Shown one piece after another: positions 39,162 to 51,185 of a stretch of 64,000 bases of DNA. The notes beneath the pieces were generated by a model. It worked only from the letters and a program-made list of their open reading frames with translations. It was not told where the DNA came from and did not search any database. The DNA is from Methylophilaceae bacterium. GTDB taxonomy: Bacteria > Pseudomonadota > Gammaproteobacteria > Burkholderiales > Methylophilaceae. Made by a program: the position numbers and the translations under genes. Position 1 is the first letter of the stretch; each line of letters opens with the position of its first letter. The DNA lies in assembly GCA_017858095.1 (NCBI GenBank), contig JAFMCB010000002.1:32575-96574 (forward strand), in the 5' to 3' direction.

Positions 39162-39953
39162 CTATTGTATGATAAAACTGTTTAAGTCGAGTTGAGTGTT
39201 TATTAAATCTTTAATTTCTTGTGCTTCTTGATTCGAAAATACAGGCCCTAACCTTAAGTAAAATAAGTTAGTTTCATTATCAATAGATACTTTAATGTTT
39301 TCTGGTAATTGTAAGCGCTCCAGTTTATTTTTTAATTGCTGCGCGTTTTCTTTTTCTGTGAAGACACCTGCTTGAATGACTATTCTTTTTTCTTGATTTT
39401 CAAATCTAGGATTAATGACTTTAATTTCAACCAACTCACTGCCTTTTTCAATAATATCAAGTCGATGTGCCGCAGCATAAGACAAATCAATAATACGATC
39501 TTTAATAAAAGGTCCACGGTCATTGATGCGAATGATGACCTGTTTATTATTTTTTAGATTAGTTACTTCAACATAACAAGGTAAAGGTAAGGTTTTGTGT
39601 GCACCTGTCATTTCATACATGTCATAGATTTCACCAATAGAGGTTTTATTGCCATGATATTTTTTTCCATACCATGAAGCATAGCCTTTTTCTTTATAAG
39701 GTTTTAATTCTTTCATGGGGGAATATTTAACATCAAATACCTTGTAAGGTCGGTTTGCATAGTCCACCAAAGGCTCATCTTGTGGTGTTGCATTTGGAAT
39801 CTTATCAAGGTTATCAGGGACGTCCTGTCTGGGCCCATCATCTAAATAGTAACCTCCCTTTTTCGTTTCAGGTTCTGGGCCATCTTCAATCATGATGGTT
39901 TGGCAACCCACCTGTAGAAAAAGAAAAATTAAGATAAAGTATCGAGAAGTCAT
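39162..39953 (-). CDS. rlpA: Septal ring lytic transglycosylase RlpA
   Basis: A 263-residue lipoprotein. The signal ends LQVGCQT with the lipidated cysteine near 17. The RlpA double-psi beta-barrel domain is marked by GYASWYGKKYHGNKTSIGE and INDRGPFIKDRIIDLSYAAA. A C-terminal SPOR domain (about 188-263) binds denuded peptidoglycan at the septum. It overlaps rodA by one nucleotide, as in many mre-rod clusters. Confidence 0.95.
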   Translation of the reverse strand: MTSRYFILIFLFLQVGCQTIMIEDGPEPETKKGGYYLDDGPRQDVPDNLDKIPNATPQDEPLVDYANRPYKVFDVKYSPMKELKPYKEKGYASWYGKKYHGNKTSIGEIYDMYEMTGAHKTLPLPCYVEVTNLKNNKQVIIRINDRGPFIKDRIIDLSYAAAHRLDIIEKGSELVEIKVINPRFENQEKRIVIQAGVFTEKENAQQLKNKLERLQLPENIKVSIDNETNLFYLRLGPVFSNQEAQEIKDLINTQLDLNSFIIQ

Positions 39954-41038
39954 TAATTCGCAATTAACGTTTTGTTATTATATAAAGTCATTATGATACC
40001 GATGCTGATCAATGATACAACCATTGAAGTGCCACCATAACTAAATAAAGGCAAGGGAACACCGACTATAGGAAGTATTCCGGAGATCATGCCAAGGTTG
40101 ATAATTAAGCCAAAGAAAAGTGACATTAAAATACCTAAACTAAGTATTCGGCTAAACGTATCTTGCATACGCGTTACCATAAACATACAGCGGTAAAAAA
40201 TAAGCAAGTATAAAATGAGGGCACTAATAACGCCTAAAAAACCAAATTCTTCACTGAATACGGCAAAAATAAAATCAGTTGAAGATTCGGGTAAAAAATC
40301 AAGGTAGGTTTGTGTAGCATTTCCCCAACCTTTACCAATTAAACCGCCGGAGCCTAATGCAATCATGGACTGGATAGTTTGGTAGCCAGAGCCAAGGGCA
40401 TCACTGAATGGATCAAAAAGTGTCATTATTCTTTTTTGTTGATAGGGCTCCAGTATTCCCCACAAAAAGGGAGAGCTCAACAAAAAAAGAATGAAGCTTA
40501 TTGATATGAATTTAATTGGGAGTCCTGCAACAAAAATAATTACTAAGCCAACAAAACTGATCATGAGTGCTGTGCCTAAATCAGGCTGAATAAATATGAG
40601 GCAAAAGGGAATTGTGATGATAAGTAATGCTAAAAGATGTTGTTTTAAAGTTATATCCCCATCATTTTTAGCATAATGCCAGGCCAACATTAACGGCGTT
40701 GTTAATTTAATTACTTCAGACGGTTGAAATTTTAAGAAACCTAAATTTATCCAACGTTGCGCACCATGACTTTCATAACCAAAAAACACAACAAATAAAA
40801 GTAAAAAAAGACTAGCAATATACAAAAAAGGCGCAAAGAAAAACAATTTTTTGGGATCCATTAAAATCACCGCAAACATTAAAGTGATACCAATAATAAT
40901 ATTAATTATTTGCGAGACGACAAGAGCTGCACCGCTTTGATCTGATGAAGCAAGCGTGAAAAGCCCAAGGGTAATTATTATTAAGATTAACCCAAATAAG
41001 TAATGGTCAATTTCCTGAAATAGCTTAACTATATTCAT
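39953..41038 (-). CDS. rodA: Rod shape-determining glycan polymerase RodA
   Basis: A 361-residue SEDS-family peptidoglycan glycosyltransferase with about ten membrane helices. Signatures are SHGAQRWINLGFLKFQPSEVIKL (read as overlapping short motifs) and the C-terminal GVPLPLFSYGGTSM. It works with the transpeptidase PBP2, encoded 2 nt upstream. Confidence 0.97.
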   Translation of the reverse strand: MNIVKLFQEIDHYLFGLILIIITLGLFTLASSDQSGAALVVSQIINIIIGITLMFAVILMDPKKLFFFAPFLYIASLFLLLFVVFFGYESHGAQRWINLGFLKFQPSEVIKLTTPLMLAWHYAKNDGDITLKQHLLALLIITIPFCLIFIQPDLGTALMISFVGLVIIFVAGLPIKFISISFILFLLSSPFLWGILEPYQQKRIMTLFDPFSDALGSGYQTIQSMIALGSGGLIGKGWGNATQTYLDFLPESSTDFIFAVFSEEFGFLGVISALILYLLIFYRCMFMVTRMQDTFSRILSLGILMSLFFGLIINLGMISGILPIVGVPLPLFSYGGTSMVVSLISIGIIMTLYNNKTLIAN

Positions 41039-41040
41039 AC

Positions 41041-42855
41041 TTAAAAATTATTTAGCTTTATGTAGTAATCAAAAACTTGCTTGGCAATAGGCCCAGCCGT
41101 TGAGCCACCATGGCCACCATTCTCAACAATGACAGCTAGGGCTATTTTGGGCTGCTCTGCTGGCGCATAGGCAATGAAAAGTGCATGATCCTTTAGGCGC
41201 TCAGGTAAATTTTCTTCATCATACTCCTGCCCTTTTAAGCTAAATACTTGTGCAGTTCCTGTTTTTGCAGCAATTTTATACGCAATATCTTTTCCTAAAA
41301 ACGCCGCGGTTCCACCATCCTGTGTTACGTCAGTCATCGCGTCTTGAATTAGTTTAATGTTTTTCTCGTTGACCGGAGGTGGAGGTTGATTATTTTTATA
41401 AAGTGCTTTTTTTTCTGAGTAAAGTAAAAGGTGTGGTTTTTGATCAAGCTTGGGGTTGGCAATTAATGCTGTTGCATAGGCTAATTGCAAGGGGGTGACT
41501 TGGGTAAAACCTTGGCCAATGGCAGTGATTGCGGTCTCGCCACCATACCATGGTTTATTAAATTTATTTTTTTTCCATGCCTCATCTGCTAGCAACCCGC
41601 TTCTTTCATTGTGCATATCAATGCCAGTTTTTCTGCCAAAGAAATATTGTTCTAAAGATTGATTTATACGCTTGATTCCAAGTTCTAACCCAAGCCCATA
41701 AAAAAAAGTATCACACGAAACTTTAATAGCTTCGGCCATATCGACGATACCATGACCTCCTTTTTTCCAGTCATTAAAAGTCTTAGATCCATTAGGCATT
41801 GTGAAATAACCAGGATCATTAATTTTGAATGGAGGTTTACGAATATCATTCTCTAATGCTGCTAGAGCTACAAAGGGTTTTAATGTTGAACCGGGTGGGT
41901 ACAATCCTCGAATTACACGATCTAGTAAAGGTTTAGATTTTGCATTATTTAATTTTGACCAAGCATCTTTATTAATACCATCAATAAAAAAATTGGGATC
42001 AAAACCAGGTTGACTGACATAAGCTAAAATTTCCCCATTATTAACATCAATCGCAACCAGCGCACCTTTTTTGTTTTTGAAGGCATTGAAAGCAATTTTT
42101 TGTAATTCAATATCGATAGTTAAATTAATATTACTTCCATCAATCGGGGGAACGGTAACTAAGGTTTGAATGATCTCATTTTTTGCATTGACCTCAATTT
42201 GTTTGTAGCCAGGATAGCCATGAATCACATCTTCATAGGATGATTCAATGCCAGTTTTTCCCATGTGTCGTGAGGCAAAATAACGTTGATATTTATTGTT
42301 AGCTTGCAATGTTTTTATGTCAGCTTTGTTGATTCGGTGAATATGCCCAACAAGATGTGAAGTTATCTGCGCATAGCTATAAAATCTTTTTTGCCTGATA
42401 ATAAGTTGAATGCCATCATACAAATAACGGTTGGCAGTAAATGCTGCTACTTCTTCGTCAGTCAAGTCTGTTTTAATTGCTACCGTGTCAAGGAAAGGGT
42501 CATTGGCAAGAATTTTTTGGTACTTGTTAATATCATCTCTGGTTATTTTGACGATGGGGGTGAGTTTTCTTGCTAACTCATCTAAGTCATATTGGCTTTT
42601 TTTGTTTAGTTCAAGATTGTAGGTAAGTTGATTGGCAGCAATAACTTTATCATTTCTATCAAATATAAGCCCTCTAGCGGGCTCAATAGGAATTGTTCTA
42701 ATACTGTTATTGGATGCTTTTAATTTGTAAAAATCGTATTGAAATATTTGCAGATAAAAAAATCTTAGACTGATGATAATTACTAGTAGTGAAATAATTA
42801 CGGTAATTACTCCAAGTCGCTTTTGAAAAGTATATTTAAATTCACCTTTTTGCAT
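41041..42855 (-). CDS. mrdA: Penicillin-binding protein 2
   Basis: A 604-residue class B transpeptidase of cell elongation. One N-terminal helix (about 14-35) and a dimerisation domain precede the transpeptidase domain. The active-site serine is Ser323 with Lys326 (PPGSTLKPF), the second motif is Ser381-Cys-Asp383, and the KTG motif is in AAKTGTAQVF. It lies between mreD (9 nt) and rodA (2 nt), the classical elongasome order. Confidence 0.97.
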   Translation of the reverse strand: MQKGEFKYTFQKRLGVITVIISLLVIIISLRFFYLQIFQYDFYKLKASNNSIRTIPIEPARGLIFDRNDKVIAANQLTYNLELNKKSQYDLDELARKLTPIVKITRDDINKYQKILANDPFLDTVAIKTDLTDEEVAAFTANRYLYDGIQLIIRQKRFYSYAQITSHLVGHIHRINKADIKTLQANNKYQRYFASRHMGKTGIESSYEDVIHGYPGYKQIEVNAKNEIIQTLVTVPPIDGSNINLTIDIELQKIAFNAFKNKKGALVAIDVNNGEILAYVSQPGFDPNFFIDGINKDAWSKLNNAKSKPLLDRVIRGLYPPGSTLKPFVALAALENDIRKPPFKINDPGYFTMPNGSKTFNDWKKGGHGIVDMAEAIKVSCDTFFYGLGLELGIKRINQSLEQYFFGRKTGIDMHNERSGLLADEAWKKNKFNKPWYGGETAITAIGQGFTQVTPLQLAYATALIANPKLDQKPHLLLYSEKKALYKNNQPPPPVNEKNIKLIQDAMTDVTQDGGTAAFLGKDIAYKIAAKTGTAQVFSLKGQEYDEENLPERLKDHALFIAYAPAEQPKIALAVIVENGGHGGSTAGPIAKQVFDYYIKLNNF

Positions 42856-42864
42856 TTATATTTT

Positions 42865-43350
42865 TTAATTCTTTCTAAAATTCATGATCAGGAAAAAGCC
42901 GCCTGCAGCAATAGCTGTAAAGAAAAAATTTATTATCAGGGGTGCAGCTAAGAGGGGTATCAATGCATCTGCGTTAAGTATGAATTTGATGATGATGCCT
43001 AAAAAAATAATACCTGCCAGTAAGATTAGTTTTTGTGCGGATGTTTTAAATATCAACAATTGCGTAAAGAAATAATGGACTGCAAACATGAGTAAAAAAA
43101 TTAATGCAAACGCGCCCAGTTGCGCCCCAAGAATAATGTCAGCTCCAATGCCAAGTAAAAAGATTTTGAGTAGGCTTAAGTTATGTCTCTCCAAAATGAC
43201 GACACTGGCAAACAGCGCAATAAAAAAATCAATATGAAAGTTAGCATGATCAAAAAAAGGCAGACTGATATGCGACAAAATAGTTGCTGCTATGACTAAC
43301 GCGATAGTGAGCTGCAATTCTTTTTTTACTATGGCGGGCGTTTTTTTCAT
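42865..43350 (-). CDS. mreD: Rod shape-determining protein MreD
   Basis: A 161-residue membrane protein with five to six predicted helices. It is recognised by position between mreC and mrdA and by the helix pattern LLKIFLLGIGADIILGAQLGA. It links the MreB filament to the wall-synthesis enzymes. It shares one base with the mreC stop. Confidence 0.9.
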   Translation of the reverse strand: MKKTPAIVKKELQLTIALVIAATILSHISLPFFDHANFHIDFFIALFASVVILERHNLSLLKIFLLGIGADIILGAQLGAFALIFLLMFAVHYFFTQLLIFKTSAQKLILLAGIIFLGIIIKFILNADALIPLLAAPLIINFFFTAIAAGGFFLIMNFRKN

Positions 43351-44189
43351 TAAGACCTTTCTTTAATGACGCTGACAAAGGAATAGGTGTTTGGATGCGC
43401 AAATGGCTGAATGATTACCTTAAAAAATTGCCCACGACGCTCTTCAATAATATCAATAACCTCACCGATTTTAATGCCTTTTGGATAAACTTTGTCAGCA
43501 CCTGCTGTAATAAAAATATCCCCTATATTAATGGCGCGATGAATTGGATAGAGAGGAATCTCAAGAAATGGACTACCATTACCAAAAATAAAGAAATTTT
43601 CTTTGCCATTTATTAAATTACCACCCACAACAAAATTCGGTGAATTAATAGTTTGGACTTCAGCTATATTTTCAGTCAAGAAAATAACTTGACCAATTAA
43701 ACCATCGTTATTAATCACAGCATTCCCAAGATTGATGCCAGCAGTCGAACCTTTGTTAATGAATAATTTATTTTTATTATCAATACGTGACGGTAATTTT
43801 ATTTGTGCAGTCACGGTTTCATATTTTTTTAGATCCTGAATTTTGAGTGTTTTTTTAAGCTGCATGTTTTCTATTTTTGATGTCTCTAACTGATCAGCAT
43901 AAAGTTGCAGCTTACTAAGCTTTTCTTTTAATATTTGATTTTCATTTAATAAAGTTGTTTTGCCGAGATAAAAAAATTTCATCTCCTCAAAGAGAGTGTT
44001 TGGAAAATTGATTAGCGTGTAGAGGGGCTGTTTTAGAAAAAATATTTTTTCTTGGATTTTGGTATTTAAATTGTATCGGTTATCGACGCCGATCAGCAAC
44101 ACGGAAACAACGATTAATAAACAAAAATGCAGGAATGAAAAATTAGCGTTAGTAAAGAGCCTAAGTCGTTTTGTTTTTTCTTGAGCCAT
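43350..44189 (-). CDS. mreC: Rod shape-determining protein MreC
   Basis: A 279-residue bitopic protein. It has one membrane helix (about 19-35), a coiled coil (about 75-110, LNENQILKEKLSKLQLYADQL) and a beta-rich periplasmic domain with INKGSTAGINLGNAVIN. It scaffolds PBP2 and RodA. It lies 5 nt after mreB. Confidence 0.95.
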   Translation of the reverse strand: MAQEKTKRLRLFTNANFSFLHFCLLIVVSVLLIGVDNRYNLNTKIQEKIFFLKQPLYTLINFPNTLFEEMKFFYLGKTTLLNENQILKEKLSKLQLYADQLETSKIENMQLKKTLKIQDLKKYETVTAQIKLPSRIDNKNKLFINKGSTAGINLGNAVINNDGLIGQVIFLTENIAEVQTINSPNFVVGGNLINGKENFFIFGNGSPFLEIPLYPIHRAINIGDIFITAGADKVYPKGIKIGEVIDIIEERRGQFFKVIIQPFAHPNTYSFVSVIKERS

Positions 44190-44194
44190 GCATG

Positions 44195-45307
<1,113 letters not shown>

Positions 45308-45312
45308 CTATG

Positions 45313-45318
45313 TATAAT
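45313..45318 (+). promoter_or_regulatory. Probable -10 element of gatCAB
   Basis: A perfect TATAAT lies 44 nt before the gatC ATG. The nearest -35-like hexamer, TTGTCG (45285-45290), is 22 nt away, too far for a normal promoter. The hexamer almost coincides with the mreB -10 on the other strand. Confidence 0.4.
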
Positions 45319-45342
45319 AACCGATTATTCAAATTTTGCTAA
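45314..45342 (-). promoter_or_regulatory. Probable sigma-70 promoter of the mreB run
   Basis: On the minus strand, TTAGCA (45342-45337), a 17-nt spacer and TATTAT (45319-45314) lie 55 nt before the mreB ATG. Both hexamers are imperfect but the spacing is ideal. If real, it drives a transcript that could extend over 20 genes. Confidence 0.45.
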
Positions 45343-45362
45343 ATAAAAAAGTATAAGAAATT

Positions 45363-45650
45363 ATGTCTATTAATCAAAAAGATATTCAAAAAATTGCGCA
45401 CCTTGCCCGAATAAATGTTTCTGAAGAGGAGAGCCGTATTCTTGAAACTAAATTGGGCAGCATCATGACCATGATTGACAAAATGCAGGAGGTCAATACA
45501 GACAATGTTGAACCCATGTCACATGCCCTCGAGGTAACGCAACCATTAAGAGAGGATGTTGTTACCGAGAAAGATATTCGTAGCAATGCGCTCGAATTAG
45601 CGCCAGAAGTTGAACAGTCAACATTTATTGTTCCCCAAGTTATCGAATAA
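45363..45650 (+). CDS. gatC: Asp-tRNA(Asn)/Glu-tRNA(Gln) amidotransferase subunit C
   Basis: A 95-residue GatC, the small subunit that stabilises the GatA-GatB interface. Signatures are [17 protein letters not shown] and the C-terminal PLREDVVTE stretch. It is the first gene of a gatC-gatA-gatB operon; gatA starts one nucleotide after its stop. Confidence 0.96.
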   Translation: MSINQKDIQKIAHLARINVSEEESRILETKLGSIMTMIDKMQEVNTDNVEPMSHALEVTQPLREDVVTEKDIRSNALELAPEVEQSTFIVPQVIE

Positions 45651-45651
45651 T

Positions 45652-47106
45652 ATGATTAATTTATCGCTGAAATCGCTTAATCAAGGCCTACTTGAGAAAA
45701 AATTTTCCAGTGTCGAGCTCACGCAATTTTTTCTTGAACGCGTGCAAAAATACAATACTGATATAAATGCCTTTATTACAATTGATGAAGAAAAATCACT
45801 GGCACAGGCAAAACATGCTGACACCTTGATTCAATCCGGTAAACAAAGTTTATTAACAGGTATCCCGGTAGCACAAAAAGATATTTTTTGTGCAGCAGGC
45901 TGGCGAACTACTTGTGGATCATTGATGCTTGACAATTTTATTGCACCTTACAATGCCACCGTTATAGATAAGTTTAATCAAGTTGGTGCAGTAAATTTAG
46001 GCAAAACTAACATGGATGAATTTGCTATGGGGTCGTCAAATGAAACCTCTTACTATGGCCCGGTAAAAAATCCTTGGAATCATGACCTTGTGCCTGGAGG
46101 TAGTTCGGGAGGCAGTGCTGCGGCAATTGCAGCACGTTTAGCCCCGGCAGCCACAGGAACTGACACGGGTGGTTCAATTAGACAACCTGCATCACTTTGC
46201 GGATTTAGTGGTTTAAAGCCAACCTATGGTTTGGTCTCACGGTTTGGCATGATTGCATTTGCATCCAGTTTAGATCAGGCAGGGCCTATGGCGCCCAGTG
46301 CGGAAGACTGCGCCGTTCTTTTAAATGTCATGGCAGGCCACGATGAAAAAGATTCCACCAGCATTAATCATGACAAAGAAGATTATTTGGTAAATCTTGA
46401 CCAATCTGTGAAGGGGCTTCGTATTGGGGTTCCAAAAGAGTTTTTTGAAGAGGGCTTGGATGGCCAAGTTCAGCAAGTAATTGAGGATGCATTAAATACC
46501 TATAAAAAGATGGGGGCCGAATTGATTGATATTTCTCTTCCTAACACACACCTTGCTATACCAGTCTATTATGTTATCGCGCCTGCTGAAGCTTCCAGTA
46601 ATCTGTCACGCTATGATGGGGTACGTTATGGATATCGCGCTAAAGAATACGATGATTTGATGGATATGTACTTTAAAACAAGACAACAAGGTTTTGGTGA
46701 AGAGGTAAAACGTCGTATTTTAATTGGCACGTATGTTCTAAGTGCGGGCTATTACGATGCTTATTATTTAAAAGCACAAAAGATTCGTCAATTAATTTCG
46801 AATGATTTTAAAAAAGCATTTCAGCAATGTGACGTTATCATGGGGCCATCAGCGCCCTCAGTTGCGTTTAAGGCAAATGAAAAGAAATCTGATCCATTAG
46901 CCATGTATCTGCAAGATATTTATACAATTTCGACTAACCTTGCAGGCCTTCCTGGTATGAGCATTCCAGCGGGAATGGTAAATAATTTACCTGTCGGTTT
47001 GCAACTAATTGGCAACTATTTTAAAGAATCACAAATGTTAAACGTTGCACATGCGTTTCAACAAGAAACTGATTGGCATCAAAAAGTGCCTAAGGGAGTG
47101 ATCTAA
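45652..47106 (+). CDS. gatA: Asp-tRNA(Asn)/Glu-tRNA(Gln) amidotransferase subunit A
   Basis: A 484-residue amidase-signature subunit that releases ammonia from glutamine. The Ser-cisSer-Lys triad is in VAQKDIF (Lys) and [13 protein letters not shown] with [12 protein letters not shown]. The ATG at 45652 directly follows gatC; an earlier in-frame start would overlap it. Its presence means Gln-tRNA and/or Asn-tRNA is made by transamidation. Confidence 0.97.
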   Translation: MINLSLKSLNQGLLEKKFSSVELTQFFLERVQKYNTDINAFITIDEEKSLAQAKHADTLIQSGKQSLLTGIPVAQKDIFCAAGWRTTCGSLMLDNFIAPYNATVIDKFNQVGAVNLGKTNMDEFAMGSSNETSYYGPVKNPWNHDLVPGGSSGGSAAAIAARLAPAATGTDTGGSIRQPASLCGFSGLKPTYGLVSRFGMIAFASSLDQAGPMAPSAEDCAVLLNVMAGHDEKDSTSINHDKEDYLVNLDQSVKGLRIGVPKEFFEEGLDGQVQQVIEDALNTYKKMGAELIDISLPNTHLAIPVYYVIAPAEASSNLSRYDGVRYGYRAKEYDDLMDMYFKTRQQGFGEEVKRRILIGTYVLSAGYYDAYYLKAQKIRQLISNDFKKAFQQCDVIMGPSAPSVAFKANEKKSDPLAMYLQDIYTISTNLAGLPGMSIPAGMVNNLPVGLQLIGNYFKESQMLNVAHAFQQETDWHQKVPKGVI

Positions 47107-48539
47107 TGGAGTGGGATATTGTTATCGGTATCGAAACGCATGTGCAGTTAAGAACTCACTCTAAACAATTTTCCGGCGCATCTGTTGCCTATGGCTCGGA
47201 ACCAAATTCACAGGCCTGCCTAGTCAGTTTAGCTTATCCGGGAGTGCTGCCAGTGTTAAATAAGGCAGCTGTTGATTGCGCCATTCGTTTTGGGTTGGCA
47301 ACCGATGCCAGTATTGCCCGTCGATCTATTTTTGCCAGAAAGAATTATTTTTATCCTGACCTTCCAAAGGGTTATCAAATAAGTCAATTTGAGTTACCCA
47401 TTGTGAACCATGGAAAGCTCACCATAATAACTAAAGATCAAGAGAAAGAAGTCCGTATATTACGTGCACATTTAGAGGAAGATGCTGGAAAATCTCTGCA
47501 TGGCATTGTCCAAGGTAAAACGGGTATTGATTTAAATCGAGCGGGCACGCCTTTACTGGAGATAGTTACAGAACCTGACATGAGCTCAGCGGAGGAAGCG
47601 GTGGTGTATGCAAAAAAACTTCATGAACTGGTGCAATGGATAGGTATTTGTGATGGCAACATGCAGGAAGGAAGTTTTCGGTGCGATGTTAACGTATCAG
47701 TTAAGAAAAAAGGGGAGACAAAACTGGGGACACGGCGTGAGATAAAAAATCTTAATTCATTTCGCTTTATCAAACAGGCCATTGATTATGAAGTTAATTG
47801 GCAAATTGAAACCCTTGAAGATGGTGGAAAAATTGATCAAGCCACGATCTTGTTTAATCCTGAAACAGGCGAAACTCGAGCCATGCGTTCAAAGGAAGAA
47901 GCAAATGACTATCGCTACTTCCCGGATCCAGACCTTTTGCCACTTGAAGTGACAGACGCTATGATTGATAAAATTAAATCAACCATGCCTGAGTTACCTG
48001 CCACCATTGCTGAACGTTTTGAAAAGGAGTTAGGTTTGTCTAGTTACGATGCATTGGAGTTAACATCCAGTCGAGAGGTGACAAATTTTTTCACAGACAC
48101 TATTAAGTTTGGGTCTAGCGCAAAACTATCGGCAAATTGGATATTGGGCAGCTTATTTTCTCAACTTAAAGAAAATGATCTATCAATTTCTTCATGTCCA
48201 ATATTGCCAACAAAGTTGGCAGCTCTAATTAAGCGTATTGAAGACCAAACGATTTCAAACAATGCAGCAAAAAAAGTTTTTGATGCATTATGGCAAAAAC
48301 CTGCTTCTGAAATTGATGGACTTATTGACGAGTTGGGTTTAAAACAAATAAGTGATAGTGGTGCAATTGATCAATTAGTCGATGAAGTAATGCAAGCGAA
48401 TATAAGCATGGTCGACGAATTTAAATCTGGCAAAGACAAGGCCTTTAATGCATTGGTAGGACAAGTTATGAAAGCTTCAAAAGGCAAAGCAAACCCTACT
48501 CAAGTAAGTGAAATACTAAAGAAAAAATTGATTAATTAA
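47106..48539 (+). CDS. gatB: Asp-tRNA(Asn)/Glu-tRNA(Gln) amidotransferase subunit B
   Basis: A 477-residue kinase subunit that phosphorylates the mischarged aminoacyl-tRNA and binds tRNA through the C-terminal YqeY-like tail. Signatures are [14 protein letters not shown], the zinc/active-site loop around [18 protein letters not shown] and RCDVNVSVK. The stop lies within the end of the convergent pyrE (8-nt overlap). Confidence 0.97.
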   Translation: MEWDIVIGIETHVQLRTHSKQFSGASVAYGSEPNSQACLVSLAYPGVLPVLNKAAVDCAIRFGLATDASIARRSIFARKNYFYPDLPKGYQISQFELPIVNHGKLTIITKDQEKEVRILRAHLEEDAGKSLHGIVQGKTGIDLNRAGTPLLEIVTEPDMSSAEEAVVYAKKLHELVQWIGICDGNMQEGSFRCDVNVSVKKKGETKLGTRREIKNLNSFRFIKQAIDYEVNWQIETLEDGGKIDQATILFNPETGETRAMRSKEEANDYRYFPDPDLLPLEVTDAMIDKIKSTMPELPATIAERFEKELGLSSYDALELTSSREVTNFFTDTIKFGSSAKLSANWILGSLFSQLKENDLSISSCPILPTKLAALIKRIEDQTISNNAAKKVFDALWQKPASEIDGLIDELGLKQISDSGAIDQLVDEVMQANISMVDEFKSGKDKAFNALVGQVMKASKGKANPTQVSEILKKKLIN

Positions 48540-49170
48540 CGCCATAGCGCTTTTGATAGTCTTCAAGTGCGCTAAGATTTTCACTAAGAATTTCATGACT
48601 CATCAGAAAATTTTTAATTTCATTGAGATTCATGAGTGAGATAACAGGGATGCCATGATTTTTTTCGACCTCCTGAATTGCTGATAGCGTTGACTCCCCT
48701 TTTTCTTGCCTATCAATTGCAACCACAACCCCGCAAGGTACCCCACCTAATTCTTTTATAAGCGCAACTGATTGATTGATTGAGGTACCTGCTGAAATTA
48801 CATCATCAATAATTAGGACATTACCTTGAATTGGTGAGCCAATAATTTCCCCACCTTCCCCATGATTCTTCTTTTCTTTTCGGTTAAAACTAAAAGGAAT
48901 ATTTTTGTTTTTTTGACTTAACGCAATTGCAATGCTGCTGGCTAATGGAATACCTTTATAAGCTGGACCAAAGATCATATCAAATCGGATTTGGCTATTT
49001 ATTATGGTTTGTGCATAAAACTCACCTAATTTTTTTAGGCTGTCGCCGTCATTAAAATTACCAAGATTAAAAAAATATGGACTTAATCTGCCTGCTTTTG
49101 TTTTAAATTCTCCAAATTGAAGAACTTTTTTTTCAAGCGCGAATTTAATAAATGCTGTCGTCTCTGTCAT
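48532..49170 (-). CDS. pyrE: Orotate phosphoribosyltransferase
   Basis: A 212-residue enzyme that makes orotidine 5'-phosphate from orotate and PRPP. The PRPP motif is [15 protein letters not shown], and the flexible catalytic loop is [13 protein letters not shown]. The ATG at 49170 is preferred to a GTG nine bases earlier. It is divergent from xth with only 18 nt between start codons, so the promoters must overlap the coding starts. It converges on gatB. Confidence 0.96.
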   Translation of the reverse strand: MTETTAFIKFALEKKVLQFGEFKTKAGRLSPYFFNLGNFNDGDSLKKLGEFYAQTIINSQIRFDMIFGPAYKGIPLASSIAIALSQKNKNIPFSFNRKEKKNHGEGGEIIGSPIQGNVLIIDDVISAGTSINQSVALIKELGGVPCGVVVAIDRQEKGESTLSAIQEVEKNHGIPVISLMNLNEIKNFLMSHEILSENLSALEDYQKRYGVN

Positions 49171-49188
49171 GATATACACTCTCTAGTA

Positions 49189-49962
49189 ATGAAGATTATA
49201 ACCTTAAATTTAAACGGGATTCGAGCTGCGGCAAGAAAAGGTTTTTTTCAATGGTTGGAAGATGAATCGCCCGATTATATTTGCTTACAAGAATTAAAAG
49301 CACAAGAGCAGGATTTAACGAATGAAATGTTACAACCGAAGGGATACCATGGATATTTTTCTTTTGCAGAAAAAAAAGGTTATAGCGGTGTTGGAATCTA
49401 TTCGAAAAATAAACCTCGAGAAGTTTCAAACAAGATTCATTTACAAAGTATGGACTCTGAGGGCAGATATATTGAGCTTGCCTATGATAAGTTTAATTTA
49501 GTTTCTCTCTATTTGCCTTCAGGCTCCAGCGGTCATGAACGGCAAGCATTTAAATTTCAAGTACTAGATCAATTTTATGAATTCTTAGCATCGAAACAAA
49601 AAAAAAATAAGGATATTATTATTTGTGGCGATTTCAATATTGCTCACCAGGCTATTGACCTGAAAAACGACAAAGGAAATAAAAATAATTCTGGCTTTTT
49701 ACCAGAAGAGCGCGCATGGATGACACGAGTTTTTAAAGAGTTAGGTTGGGTTGATATTTACCGTTCTTTGCATCCATTAGAGGAGGAGGCAGCTTACACT
49801 TGGTGGAGTAATCGTGGACAAGCTTGGGCAAAAAATGTTGGTTGGCGTATTGATTATCAGATTGGTAGTTCAAATTTAGCTGCCCGCGTAGTTTCGGCAT
49901 ATGTCTATAAAGAGCAACGTTTTAGTGATCATGCACCGTTGATCGTAAATTATTCCGATTGA
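49189..49962 (+). CDS. xth: Exodeoxyribonuclease III family protein
   Basis: A 257-residue AP endonuclease/3' exonuclease of the EEP superfamily. Metal and catalytic motifs are ITLNLNGIRAA, CLQELKAQE (metal-binding Glu), GDFNIAHQAIDL and the final FSDHAPLIV. It is closer to the Neisseria/Bacillus ExoA-type sequence than to E. coli XthA. The frame is open upstream, but the ATG at 49189 starts exactly at the conserved MKIITLNLNG. The 3' end overlaps ampG by 13 nt. Confidence 0.93.
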   Translation: MKIITLNLNGIRAAARKGFFQWLEDESPDYICLQELKAQEQDLTNEMLQPKGYHGYFSFAEKKGYSGVGIYSKNKPREVSNKIHLQSMDSEGRYIELAYDKFNLVSLYLPSGSSGHERQAFKFQVLDQFYEFLASKQKKNKDIIICGDFNIAHQAIDLKNDKGNKNNSGFLPEERAWMTRVFKELGWVDIYRSLHPLEEEAAYTWWSNRGQAWAKNVGWRIDYQIGSSNLAARVVSAYVYKEQRFSDHAPLIVNYSD

Positions 49963-51185
49963 TGCCAGGGAGCAATTTTATATAGCAGCAGCATTCCAGG
50001 AATGGCGATAATAAAACAAAAAATAAAAAAAGTTTGCCAGCCAAAAAATTCAACTAAATAGCCTGTCGATGCATTGGTAAGCGTTCTTGGTACAGAAGCT
50101 AAACTTGTAAATAAAGCAAATTGTGTTGCGGTGTAACTGGGGTTGGTAGTTTTTGCAATATAGGCAACAAATGCGGTTGTTCCAAGTCCCGCTGCAAAGA
50201 ATTCTAACCCTACTGTAATAGCGAGAACGATGTTGTTATCACCCACGGATGCTAACCAAGCAAAACTTAGTGTTGCAAACATTTGCATAAAGCCAAAAAC
50301 CCATAGCGCTTTGTTGATCCCGAGTTTAATCATCCAAATACCGCCCAACAGACCCCCTATAATTCCCGGCCATAAGCCGGCATTTTTTGCGATTAAGCCT
50401 ATCTCAGTCATTGAAAAACCTAGGTCAAGATAAAAAGGAGTTGCTAAGGCAGTTGCCATACTGTCACCAATTTTATAAAGAAAAATAAATAACAGGATCA
50501 TTAGTGCACTATTTAAGCCTTTTCTATTTTTAAATTCTTTTAATGGTTCAATCACTGCTTCTTTCAGCGTTTTAGGCGAGGCAATTTTTAATTTTGGCTC
50601 ACTTACCAAGAGGGTCATGATGATACCGGGTAACATAAAAAGCGCAGTCACAATAAAGACAAAATTCCAAGCAAAAAAATCAGCTAAAACTAAAGATAGT
50701 GAACCGGGTATTAAACTTGCAATTTTGTAGGCATTGACGTGCACAGCATTGCCCAAGCCTAACTCATGATCCAATAAAAGTTCACGACGATAGGCGTCAA
50801 TTACTACATCTTGACTGGCACTAAAAAAAGCAATAACTATAGAAATAATAGCAACGGAAGTTAATTGTGATACCGGGTTAATGAAACCAGCAAGAGCTAT
50901 AGTTAAAAGCAGAAGTAATTGAAAAATAATTAACCAGCCACGTCGTCTTCCCATCGCAAAAGAAAAACGGTCAAATAAAGGCGCCCATAAAAATTTCCAA
51001 GTAAAGGGAAATTGAATAAGGGCAAACAGCCCTATCGCCTTAAGATCTAAACCACTTGATCGTAACCATGCTGGCAATAAACTGATAAGGATAAAAAGTG
51101 GCAGCCCAGATGTGAATCCAGTAAAGATGCATATTAAACTTTTTTTATTGAAGATATCTTTGGCAACTATTTTTTTGCTTGCCAT
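49950..51185 (-). CDS. ampG: AmpG-type muropeptide MFS transporter
   Basis: A 411-residue major facilitator transporter with about twelve helices. The start IFTGFTSGLPLFILISLLPAW and QFPFTWKFLWAPLFDRF are strong AmpG signatures. AmpG imports anhydro-muropeptides for recycling, which fits mpl elsewhere in the window. It shares one nucleotide with metW, so it is cotranscribed with metXW although unrelated in function. Confidence 0.92.
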   Translation of the reverse strand: MASKKIVAKDIFNKKSLICIFTGFTSGLPLFILISLLPAWLRSSGLDLKAIGLFALIQFPFTWKFLWAPLFDRFSFAMGRRRGWLIIFQLLLLLTIALAGFINPVSQLTSVAIISIVIAFFSASQDVVIDAYRRELLLDHELGLGNAVHVNAYKIASLIPGSLSLVLADFFAWNFVFIVTALFMLPGIIMTLLVSEPKLKIASPKTLKEAVIEPLKEFKNRKGLNSALMILLFIFLYKIGDSMATALATPFYLDLGFSMTEIGLIAKNAGLWPGIIGGLLGGIWMIKLGINKALWVFGFMQMFATLSFAWLASVGDNNIVLAITVGLEFFAAGLGTTAFVAYIAKTTNPSYTATQFALFTSLASVPRTLTNASTGYLVEFFGWQTFFIFCFIIAIPGMLLLYKIAPWHQSE